Shown: piece by piece, positions 55,640-64,000 of the stretch | How the letters are laid out: every line of letters begins with the position of its first letter | Numbering within the stretch: position 1 is the stretch's first letter | Source of the DNA: Anadara kagoshimensis | Taxonomy: Eukaryota; Mollusca; Bivalvia; Arcoida; Arcidae | Direction: 5' to 3' | Assembly: GCA_021292105.1 (NCBI GenBank) | Contig: CM037874.1 | Span: 22,751,534 to 22,815,533, forward strand | Length of the DNA: 64,000 nt | Translations under genes and position numbers: made by a program | Notes under the pieces: generated by a model | What the model saw: only the letters and a program-made list of their open reading frames with translations | Database searches by the model: none | What the model was told of the DNA's origin: nothing

Positions 55640-56104
55640 TTTTGTTTTGTTGTCTTGTGTAGATAAAATAAGCCATTGTGAACATTTCTGTGAAAACAAT
55701 TTTTTTCAAAAAATGGACATAGAATTTAATAGGTGGGATTGCGGTACAAAAGGAAGCCATACCATTTTCTTGAAGGGTGTAAACTACTTCAGTATTTGGG
55801 CGTACACCATACTGATTTTATATTATGTTATATCCTACCAGAGAGGAATGTGTCACTGAATAACTTTGACGTTGACAACAACCAATGCAACCAAGAACAT
55901 GACATAATACAAGGCAATGGTAGAAACAGTAAAACAAAAGAGGAAAAGAACAGAGTTATTAATGGTTGGAACAGTTTACCAAGTCCAGTAGTTTTAGTAC
56001 CAACATTAAACAGTTTCAAAAGCAGGCTAAATAAATACTGGAAATATATGGACATTAAGTTGAATCCTGGCTTTATTCCTTGTAATCCATACAGTTTTAT
56101 GTAG
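55640..56104 (+). mobile_element. Non-LTR retrotransposon (LINE) ORF2 C-terminal fragment
   Basis: The frame ending at the stop 56102-56104 contains RVINGWNSLPSPVVLVPTLN followed by SFKSRLNKYWK. This is the conserved end of many animal LINE reverse-transcriptase proteins (pattern WNSLP..VV.....N.FK.RLD..W). Upstream, LLQYLGVHHTDF, LPERNVSL and NNFDVDN resemble the preceding region with a frame switch. Only about 100 residues remain, without RT catalytic motifs, so the copy is 5'-truncated and dead. The clade is unresolved. Confidence 0.7.
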
Positions 56105-57058
56105 ACACTAGAAATATTTAACCAAGCCAAAAAAGTACTGTATTTTATAGTAAATTACCACACAGCAAGCAAAAAAGTTATTAAATAACATTAAGGTCGG
56201 TCAATACAAGCTCTAAGCTTTCCTTGGACCGGCATCCTGTAAGTTAAGCAAGAGAAATAGATATTGGACCACGTACCATAAAATTTCCTACTTTGAAAGG
56301 ACAATGTCCATTGGTGTAGCTATGGTGCTATTGGGGGTCCCAATCATCCTACTTATGCAAAGAAAGAGATATTCTAATTCATATATTTTTTAATGTTTAC
56401 AAAACAATACATATCAAAAATAAACTTATACAACATCATAATTATCTTCATGCTGTATACTTCTGTCTATATCATCGTGTTTGTAACACTTATTTTAGAG
56501 AAATTTCAGTATCTGAATCAATGTTGATATTATTAATCTACTTCATTCATGTCTTAACTGAAAGTCACTATGTGCTTCTTGAATTTCCATAGATTTTCCA
56601 ACATGTGTGAAATACATATAGCGGTAACATTAATATAACGCAAAGAAACAAGCGTCTTGCGAATCCATTACATTTTATACAAACATTTTCCAAAAAATAA
56701 GTTACAAACTCGGTGACATCGACAGTACACTAATATTAAACATTTAGAGACATCAAATTAACTTGGACATAATGATTCATCCATTTAGAATAATGTTGTT
56801 CTTTCTGTCATATACAATTTTTAAAATTTTGTTTTTAAATACATTCAAAATATACATTGTCATACCATTTTGGAATGTATGTAAATAATTAAATTTAAAA
56901 AAATAGTATATGACACTTTTATGTCAGATTTCAAAATTTACATGTCATTTTCATTTTTTTGAGAAGTCCAAGTTTGCTTTAACATATTATGTCTGCAGTA
57001 TACTAGTAATGCCCAGGTTCTGGATCTTGAACTGTGATATGTAACTGATGGTCATTCT

Positions 57059-60000
57059 TTACCCTTCTAGTCTCTTGAAGTAACGTTTACAAACCACGTC
57101 TCCACAATATATCGTCTACAAAATGTAAAACATGAATTATGAACTTAAAGAATCACGTGTTGCTCAGGTGACTTAAGCATCTACATGTATTCTTCAAAAC
57201 ATGATCAGAAACTGCGCTTAAAGAAGCTTAACTGGCCAGGTTACTTGGGCACCTTGTCCATTAAAACATGAACCAAAAACTACACAATTGGACATGGCCG
57301 TTTACGCTGACCACGATGTAATATGTTTCTATTTCGTACAGATTATTTTTATTGATAACAACTTATGGGGCGACACTGGAAACTCAGGTGGCTTCAAACG
57401 ACGGAGCACGATGCTACCGTACTCTGTAAAGACAAGCTTGATTTATCATGAATAATTATATTATTATATGTTGCATATCTACAGAGATAACAGATTATTG
57501 TACCAATTTTCATCTAAATCCATCAAGCTGTTTCCGAGATCTGCTTCAGCATAGTAGGTATTGATAGAATAATAATAACAAGAAGAAGAAGAAACAGAAC
57601 GAAAACAATATGATTCCCCACCTTTGGTGGTGGGGAATCATAAAAATATAATTTAACAAGAACTCATTATATAAGTACTGGCAGGTCAATTGGTATGGAC
57701 ATAGTCCTTCAAAATGGAATAAAACCTTCATGATTTGACGCCTATTACACTTACGCTCAGATCAAGATACTTCGAAAGGACCTTCCCTAGAAAAGAAATT
57801 CGATTAGCTATGCCTAGGTCATATCAGAAATGTCAGGTCGTGGGTTCGATCCCCGACCGCGCCTGACCCAAGACTTGAAAGTGGGTAGTGACTGTTCTTT
57901 CGCCAAGCACTCGGCATTACGAAATGAAAGTTACGGTCTTTCGGATGGGAACTTAAAATAAACGAGGTTCCGTGTCACAGTGGACTTGGCACGATAAAGA
58001 ACCCTGCTGTATTATGCCATCAGCACAAGCACAGGCAAATTCTGAACCTTCGCCTATAGCTGGCGAAGTCTCGATATAAGTGAAATATTCTTGACTGGGA
58101 CGTTAAACACCATTACTCAACTCAACTCGAACACCACTCGGGGGTATTAGCGTGAGAAAATACTAGTATTCAGTTTACTTGCCCAATATATCTGAGTGTT
58201 AAGTAAAGAATTATATTTTACTAAATGTAAATTTTAAAATATAATATGTGTGCAAACGTTCATTGTAAATTTGTATTCCGGTCTGTTTTGTACGGAACAA
58301 GTACGGTGACATGGCTGTGTAAATAAAATATTTCGTAATTTCGACAAAATATTTTGCATATTCGATATACCTGCAATATTTGCATATATGGCAATTATTC
58401 ACAATAGTCATATCCTATATTCGCAAAAATGAGTTTTCTGATTTTCGAAATACTTTTTTGAAAATACGAAATAACTTTTTAAAAATACACATGTCACTTT
58501 ACGGGTTCCGTAGTTGGGTTATTTCAAAACTCGTGTTATGTATCAAGTGTATTTTTTTTACGTACAATGAACATTGAAGCACTTATTCTATTTATGTCTT
58601 TTTTAAACAATTATCCTTTAGACCTTTCATTATCCAGTTAGTAGGTCAGAAAATAGAACGGTGATATTTTTTAAAATAACATTAATCTGATATGTAATTC
58701 GTATTCAGATTTTAAAAGGTGAATATACAGTTTAGTGTAACTCACAGCAAATTGTAAACTATGTAAACTGCTTGTAATTTTTTACTTCACATAAATGTCC
58801 AAAATGGGTTGATTTTTGTTATTTTAGGCTTGTCCAAGCTTTTTTTGGATGATAAGCATTGCAGGAAACTGTAGGTAGGGGCGACCCAATCACTCTTTAC
58901 CTACTCTGCTTATCATTCAACAAAGCATATATTATTATTATTCATTCATTTATTAATTTATTTTCTCATTTAATTGTATTTATATATTTATTGTTATTCT
59001 GTTATTCTTTATATAATAAAAGAAAAATTCCAGTCCTTCCTAGTTTGAATTCATACAAAATAGGAAATTATAACGTAAGAGTTCCTTTTGTACCCCACTC
59101 ATTACATTCTATGTAAAAATTTTGAAATTTTTTTGTTCACAGAAATGTTCAAAATTGTTTGAATCTGTCATTTTAAGACTTTTTTCAGTCAAAATTAAAA
59201 TATTTAGTGGAGGGTACAAATGGAACTCTTTCCTATTATTATTTTCACCCCAAAAATAGAAATGTCAATCTAGATGACATCTTCAATCAAACCGGATATT
59301 TTGGAACCGCGAGTCTGATCCATGAAACATTTGTCAAAACCCATTAAAATTCAACAGTTTAATTTTGTTTGCAGATTGTGTCTTGGTCTTGGTCGTTTTG
59401 TCTATTGCGTAGTATTTTTATCTACAATTGGTGACCAAGTGCTCTAAAGCAACGCCTGCGGATAAACATTGCATATCGCTGCCTAGGTTCAAATCCCACT
59501 CTGGCAGGTACTTATGTGTGAATGTTTTCAGTTTCATGGGTTTCTGTGGGTAGTCCGGTTTTCTCCATCATCCAAAAACTGACCGCCCCGATATAAATGA
59601 AAGAATTTCGACTGGGGTGTAATCCTTGACTACTACAGTCCAACCTGCCTTAAAGGCCACCTCACCTGCTTTAAAAGGTTAGTAGAAACGTATCCCAGTT
59701 GTTCTTTAATAATATTATTTGAACCTGTATATAAAGGTCACCTGCCCATAAAGCCCACTTTTACTGGTTCCCTTGGGTGGCCTTTATAGACAGGTTTGGC
59801 TGTATTTTTCAGTCTATACAAACCAGTAGTAATTCCTCTCCTAGTATCTCCCTGTATACTGTTTGAGGCTTGAGTTTGGCAGCTGGGTCTACAGGTGTGT
59901 TCACAATCTTTATTTTACCATCTTCAAATGTTGCAGTTGCCTTGAAAAAAACAAAGAACGTTTACCTGAGTCATTTAATTTCAGCCGTTGTCTCAATCAG

Positions 60001-61147
60001 AGCAACAGATTTAATTGCTACATATCGTTTAGCGAGCTAGACAGGAGATGCTTACCTTTCCGGAGCACACGGTCTCATTTCCTCGGTGGAAGTTAAGTAA
60101 AAACTGTCAAATTAAATTAAATACATGAACTTCCGCCAGAGAGGTGACGCTGAGTACTGCTCCGGAAGGGTAATCACCTCGTGCCTAGCTGGCTACACCC
60201 GCCACGTGCGAAATAAAATAATAGAAAAAGGGAAATAACATTATTGGATGTCAGTGGCGTAGCTAGCAAAAATTGATCTGCACGCCGTGCAATTAATGAT
60301 TATGAGAATTTACGATGCGAGTGCCGAAGGCACGAATGATCTAGGGGGTCCGGGAACATGCCCCCCGGAAAAAAATCGTCGATGTGAAATTGTGTAATCT
60401 AGTGGCATTTCAGAAAAAAATTGTGCGATCTGATGACATTTAATACTGTGAATGATAAAAAATTAAAATTGATATAAAATTAATTACTTGCGTTTGAACA
60501 CCCGCAGGTTACACAAGAATCATTATGATTTTTAAACATTTACATTTTATTCTATGGTTCCATTTGGTTGGCTTTGAACAGTCCAATATTCTGCCTTTTC
60601 AGTCAGGATTTTTATTTTTTTGTTTTGGCATTACATGTATCATTATACACAGTCAGTGTTGCAGGGTCTGGATAGCTCAGCCCAAAATGCTGTGAAAGGA
60701 ACATAGAACTATGGTACGTCAAATATATCCAGAGCAATCCTGGACACAGAGACGTTAAACTTATCAACAATACTGTGATGACGGCCATAAAACTTTTTGA
60801 GGGCCTTGATAAGCCTAGGCTTGCAATATCCCTGAGTCAACAATTTATTTACAAGCAGTCTGCTTCGTTGTACAAAGTCCCCGTTGTGGAAACAAGCTCT
60901 ACCATAGCGTATTAATTGGGAAACAAATACACAATAAGCAGCAGAATCGGGTATATTGCTGCATAGAAACTAACCTTTAATTTGTTACCGTCCATTTCTT
61001 TGTCGTATTCCTCATCAAACTTGAACATATCAATCTGATCTTTAATACCAATATGCATTGCTATCTTAACTTTAGCACCCTCCTCAATAGTGATGTCCAT
61101 GACCGGCCTTGCAAGGGAGGCTATCTTTCTTAAAGCGAAATTGACAC
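57059..61147 (-). CDS. Fatty-acid-binding protein (iLBP family), exons 2-4; exon 1 outside the window
   Basis: Second FABP gene, read from exon 2 (60975-61147, 173 nt), exon 3 (59824-59940, 117 nt) and exon 4 (57059-57115, 57 nt with TAA). These are the same exon lengths and phases as in the complete gene to its left. Exon 2 opens with GVNFALRKIASLARPV and ends DKEMDGNKLK. Exon 3 has KLKPQTVYREILGEELLL and exon 4 GDVVCKRYFKRL. The exon-3 donor is a weak GTTTGT. The arginine pair is conserved, and Phe again replaces the usual Tyr in the R-x-Y motif. No first exon with the WKL...ENF signature was found between 61148 and 64000, so intron 1 is at least 2.8 kb and exon 1 probably lies further right. 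Intron 3 holds a family-2 MITE ending about 20 bp from the exon-3 donor, and a tRNA-like SINE. Confidence 0.88.
57609..57642. repeat. Perfect 14-bp stem hairpin
   Basis: TATGATTCCCCACC, a 6-nt TTTGGT loop, then GGTGGGGAATCATA. It follows an AATAATAATAACAAGAAGAAG tract and TTTTCATCTAAATCCATCAA, which look like the end of a dispersed repeat. Confidence 0.85.
57805..58128 (+). mobile_element. tRNA-derived SINE A copy in intron 3 of the right FABP gene
   Basis: B-box GTCGTGGGTTCGATCCCC, then CCAAGACTTGAAAGTGGGT, TTTCGCCAAGCACTCGGCAT and the end GACTGGGACGTTAAACACC. The A-box end is degraded. Confidence 0.83.
58130..59425. other. FABP intron 3 sequence, no exon recognised
   Basis: Diverged direct repeat: AAATGTCCAAAATGGGTTGA near 58793 and AAATGTTCAAAATTGTTTGA near 59142. 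A nearby inverted pair is AGAGTTCCTTTTGTACCC / GGGTACAAATGGAACTCT. Confidence 0.5.
59430..59622 (+). mobile_element. tRNA-Leu-like SINE (third SINE type)
   Basis: GTGACCAAGTGCTCTAAAGC resembles a Leu-type A-box region and CCTAGGTTCAAATCCCA a B-box. A non-tRNA body follows (GGGTAGTCCGGTTTTCTCCA, GATATAAATGAAAGAATTTC). There is only one clear copy here. Confidence 0.65.
59634..59803. mobile_element. Family-2 MITE, full length, in intron 3 of the right FABP gene
   Basis: Left end TACAGTCCAACCTGCCTTAA and right end TATAGACAGGTTTGGCTGTA form an inverted pair bordered by TA. Internal AAAGGTCACC and GGTGGCCTTTATA repeats are also inverted. The element ends about 20 bp from the exon-3 donor. Confidence 0.82.
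60030..60215. mobile_element. Inverted pair of retroelement tail fragments
   Basis: A plus-strand piece (GGAGATGCTTACCTTTCCGG to CGGTGGAAGTT) is followed at about 60095 by a minus-strand piece (AAAAACTGTCAAATTAAATT to CTACACCCGCCACGTGC), forming an imperfect palindrome. Confidence 0.65.
60252..60440 (+). mobile_element. hAT-like non-autonomous element, left end
   Basis: Begins CAGTGGCGTAGCTAGC, a typical hAT-type terminus. The GC-rich stretches GAGTGCCGAAGGCACGA and GGGGGTCCGGGAACATGCCC follow. No matching right terminus was found, so the extent is approximate. Confidence 0.55.
60690..60962 (-). mobile_element. C-terminal coding end of the same retroelement
   Basis: Highly similar to 42149-42403 (shared GGGCCTTGATAAGCCTAGGC, CAATATCCCTGAGTCAACAA). 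It abuts exon 2 of the right FABP gene, lying in its intron 2. The frame is interrupted compared with the 42 kb copy. Confidence 0.75.
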
Positions 61148-61263
61148 CTGGAATAAAAGTCAATAGTAGTGAAGTAATTATTAACCACACCACTGGTCAC
61201 AATGGCATCTTTAAATCAAGTACTCGTTAAAAAGTGGAAGGGTTTTTTTTTTAATTATTTCTG

Positions 61264-62086
61264 CAGTACAAAGTGTCGAAAGTTTAACACTAAGCTAACG
61301 AATTGGTGCGGAATCGGCGGCTAATCTCATTACCTATACAGTACAGGCTGTCGAGGGTTAACGCTTGAAGGAATTAGTGTCGTGTCGACATGTAGCTCAT
61401 CTCGGCTCGTCGTAAGCTCGAGACACCTCAGCTGATGCTATTTATCTCTCGATAATCACTAGCTATTCATATCTCGGCCATTCGGCATCAGAGCCTGGGC
61501 TGCTTTTTCTCACACCTGTTTTATTCATGCGGGATTTCCTTGTCTCACCCTAGGATTGAGATAGGCTACACGCTGAATTTCCCGCGTAGTTATACCTGCT
61601 CTGGATTTATCGATGAGAGGACGTAATGAGTTAAGAAAAGGTGCCGTGTCACTACCAACAAAAAAACAAACGCGTAAACAAAATGGTTCTCAAAATTTGA
61701 TTCATTTATCAAAACAGCTGTCAATAAATTGAAATTGATACAAAAGTACAACCGATTCAATAATGCAAACGACTTTTTTAAGACAAGTACACATGTAGTT
61801 CTTAAGACATTTACATCCTGAACATTTACGTATTCATACGCCTGAATAAACAGTTGTTAAAGCTTTTCATGGATGGTGTAAGCAAAAAGAATCAATCACT
61901 GCTGCTCATATGAGATAGGGAAATCTAAGCCCTCGGTCTTATATATTTGGTCCAGAACTCGGCAAGCCTTGTTCTTAAAAAATATATAAGACCTTGGGTT
62001 GAGATTTTCCTATCTCTTATGACCAGTAGCGATATATTCCATTAATCTTAGCTAAGTGTTAAAATTTTGATAGGTCTGTACTGTAT
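61264..62086. mobile_element. Family-1 MITE fragments interrupted by other repeats
   Basis: Left ends at 61264 (GCAGTACAAAGTGTCGAAAG) and about 61338 (CAGTACAGGCTGTCGAGGG), body to about 61490. A right end TAGGTCTGTACTGTA lies at about 62070-62086. The intervening sequence includes the hairpin element at 61898-62031. Confidence 0.6.
61898..62031. mobile_element. Short hairpin element inserted in a family-1 MITE
   Basis: Left CACTGCTGCTCATATGAGAT...AGGGAAATCTAAGCCC and right AGATTTTCCTATCTC...TTATGACCAGTAGC are inverses over about 55 bp, including GGTCTTATATATTT. Confidence 0.72.
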
Positions 62087-62089
62087 GTC

Positions 62090-62202
62090 AGCAGTTGCTA
62101 TTTGTCTCGGTCACTATACCTACCACTATTTCGTCCACTCAGGAGACAGACATCGACTCCTTTTCGTTAGTTTAGTGTTTCGACAGGTCTGTACTGTATT
62201 TG
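62090..62202. mobile_element. Family-1 MITE right half
   Basis: Body TCTCGGTCACTATACCTACC, then CTCCTTTTCGTTAGTTTAGT and the end TCGACAGGTCTGTACTGTA. Confidence 0.65.
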
Positions 62203-62206
62203 TGGT

Positions 62207-62518
62207 TGTACCACTGCGGTAGCTCAATTGGTAGAGTGCTCGCTCCGTAAATGGGAGGCCGTGGGTTCGAGTCTCGACTGGGTCTGACCCAAGACTTGAA
62301 ATAGAATAGTGACTATTCTTTCGCCAAGCACTCGGTATTATGAAATGAAAGTCGCGTTTCTTTCGAATGGGAGCTTAAAATAAACGAGGCCCCGTGTAAC
62401 GGTGGGCTTGGCACGATAAAGAACCCTGCTGTACAATACCATTAGCGCAACGCACAGGCAAAATTTCGCACTTTCGCCTATAGCTGGCGACGTCTGGATA
62501 TAAGTGAAATATTCTTTC
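62207..62518 (+). mobile_element. tRNA-derived SINE A copy, best preserved
   Basis: Starts ACCACTGCGGTAGCTCAATT with A-box TAGCTCAATTGGTAGAG and B-box GTGGGTTCGAGTC, followed by the conserved body and GATATAAGTGAAATATTC. The terminal GGGACGTTAAACACC seen in other copies is missing. Confidence 0.88.
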
Positions 62519-62581
62519 ATTTGTTGTTACTTGTTCTTATTTTCATTGGCTATATTGCTATTGAAAATCAATTTCTTCTAT

Positions 62582-62595
62582 CACACACACACACA

Positions 62596-62642
<47 letters not shown>
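62582..62642. repeat. CA then CT compound microsatellite
   Basis: Short (CA)n followed by a long (CT)n, directly right of a SINE A copy. Confidence 0.95.
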
Positions 62643-62644
<2 letters not shown>

Positions 62645-62984
62645 GTCAACAAGTTTGAAGTAACCTTTCACATGCAAATTAGATTTTGATAGAATAAATT
62701 CTCATCTTTTCCTTTTTTTAACATCTATAGCTATATTTAACATTAATATAGCGTACACTATCCTAGTGCTAATTGTGTTTAAATGATCGAATTCATTAAA
62801 TTGTTTTTGTCATATTTTCTCCTTTGCATACCCTCACTACGATTTTTTTCGAAAAAAAATCCATGTATTATTTCATATTCAATAACCTTTGCCATATACA
62901 ACTGTCATCAATTAAGTAAGCTTTCAGGTATATATCAAAGATTAATGGTGCTCTGATGTACAACGTGAATAAAAACATTTTATA

Positions 62985-63152
62985 TTAAAGGTCACCTCTA
63001 TATAAGGGCCACCTGTTTATAAAGGCCAACAGAATTGTATCCCAATTGCTCTTTGTTCATGTTGTTTGAACCTGTATCTAAAGTCCACCTGTCTACAAAG
63101 AACACTTTCACTGGTTCTATTGGGTGACCTTTATACACAGGTTTGACTGTAA
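62985..63152. mobile_element. Family-2 MITE, left terminus decayed
   Basis: TTAAAGGTCACCTCTATATA, then AATTGTATCCCAATTGCTC and the end TACACAGGTTTGACTGTA. Confidence 0.7.
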
Positions 63153-63503
63153 TATATATAATGGCTGCAATGTTAATTGGACATATGATGTGTGACCTGT
63201 CCGTTTGACCTTTAAATTTAGTATTCAAACAGACATATTCATGGTGAATTCAGGGGCTATATAAAGTTTATATTTAGGATAGATAATAGCAATACTGGGT
63301 ACCGTGTGAAACATGCTTTCGTACCTAAATCACACAGCCTAATATTGGCCCAATCTAATATTCAAATTAAAGGTCAAACGGTCAGGTCAATACACTATAC
63401 CAACCAACCAAGGTCTACCTGACTAGAGAGATGGCGTGGGAGCTGGGATTGAAATAGGAGCTTTATTAATGTTCATGCTGGCATGATTAAAATGGGATTT
63501 TTT

Positions 63504-63617
63504 TTGCTTGAATCCAGTTTGTTCTTTATATATTGTTTTAAGCTGTATATAAAGGCCACCTGCCCATAAAGGCCACTTTACTGGTTCCCTTGGGTGGCCT
63601 TTATATACAGGTTTGAC
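63504..63617. mobile_element. Family-2 MITE, partial
   Basis: AAAGGCCACCTGCCCATAAA and GGTTCCCTTGGGTGGCCTTT, with the right end TATACAGGTTTGACAT. The extreme left terminus is missing. Confidence 0.68.
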
Positions 63618-63885
63618 ATTTATATATAATATTGGCCTATCACGTGATAACATAACACAATTACCATTGCCAACCTGATAAAAAGCCATATAACATGTAC
63701 ATATAAAATCCACCCACAGAACCTAAGCAATATAGACTGTGTATAGGCAAGTGGTCCTTTTGGGTTAACATATGGAGAAATGTGTGTTTTACAACAGTGG
63801 TCTTAATGGATAGGTTCGTCCACTAGAGGTGGTCACTTAAGCAGTTTTTCTAATTAGCATTAAATTACTGGCTGCAAAAGTGATA

Positions 63886-64000
63886 TATACAGTACAGACC
63901 TGTCCAAAGTTTAACACTGAGTTGACAAAATGGAGCCAGACCCGGTTGCTAAATTATCGATACACGGCTAACAAGTAACCGAAAACCTGCCGGAATACAG
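63886..64000. mobile_element. Family-1 MITE cut by the window edge
   Basis: TACAGTACAGACCTGTCCAA opens the element. The body continues with ACCGAAAACCTGCCGGAA to the last base. Confidence 0.8.

Noticed and set aside
60240..60440. Complete hAT element
   Set aside because: Only a left-type CAGTGGCGTAGC terminus and the typical GC-rich interior were seen. No inverse right terminus or 8-bp duplication could be found.
61148..64000. First exon of the right-hand FABP gene inside the window
   Set aside because: I looked on the minus strand for the WKL...ENF coding pattern and found none.

Overview
This is AT-rich, intron-bearing animal nuclear DNA dominated by repeats. The lophotrochozoan, probably bivalve-like, character is an inference from the repeat landscape: tRNA-derived SINEs, TA-flanked foldback MITEs, degenerate Penelope-type reverse-transcriptase fragments, and long CA/CT microsatellites. 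Nothing in it is bacterial or viral. Species identity cannot be read from the sequence.

Host genes are few, and all can be read exon by exon. On the minus strand there is one complete four-exon fatty-acid-binding protein (iLBP/FABP) gene at 44791-49137. A second FABP gene is represented by its exons 2-4 (57059-61147); its first exon must lie beyond the right edge. Four further FABP first exons stand alone at 33907-33994, 22564-22651, 18585-18672 and 10764-10851. Each has an ATG, the FABP N-terminal signature, a phase-1 GT donor, and a TATA box about 75-100 bp upstream of the ATG. I found no exon 2-4 partner for any of these four in the window. On the plus strand, between the two FABP genes, lies a three-exon methyltransferase of the NNMT/PNMT/INMT family (52148-54667, 259 aa).

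Layout from left to right: a nested MITE/retroelement patch (1-256); three tandem copies of a ~1.34 kb unit (320-4341); MITEs and SINEs (4375-13640) around the leftmost orphan FABP exon; a degenerate reverse-transcriptase fragment (about 15190-16600); orphan FABP exons at 18.6 and 22.6 kb; a 4.4 kb satellite of about 116 copies of a 38-bp unit (26039-30445); a second reverse-transcriptase relic (31.4-31.7 kb); an orphan FABP exon at 33.9 kb; a mainly unique, gene-poor stretch to 44.5 kb; the complete FABP gene; the methyltransferase gene; a foldback MITE and a LINE C-terminal fragment; and the second FABP gene to the right edge.

Most of the dispersed repeats fall into a few families. Family 1 is a TA-flanked palindromic MITE with termini starting CAGTACAGACCTG. 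Family 2 is a shorter palindromic MITE with termini CAGTCCAACCTG. Two SINE families carry tRNA-like A and B boxes. A ~150 bp repeat ending near TATGTTTGTTTTTGAT can be linked, through two longer copies, to the C-terminal coding end of a reverse-transcriptase element. Nested insertions give a partial relative chronology.

The most interesting observation is the run of promoter-plus-first-exon FABP modules without downstream exons. It suggests either alternative first exons of a FABP gene lying to the left, or repeated partial duplication.
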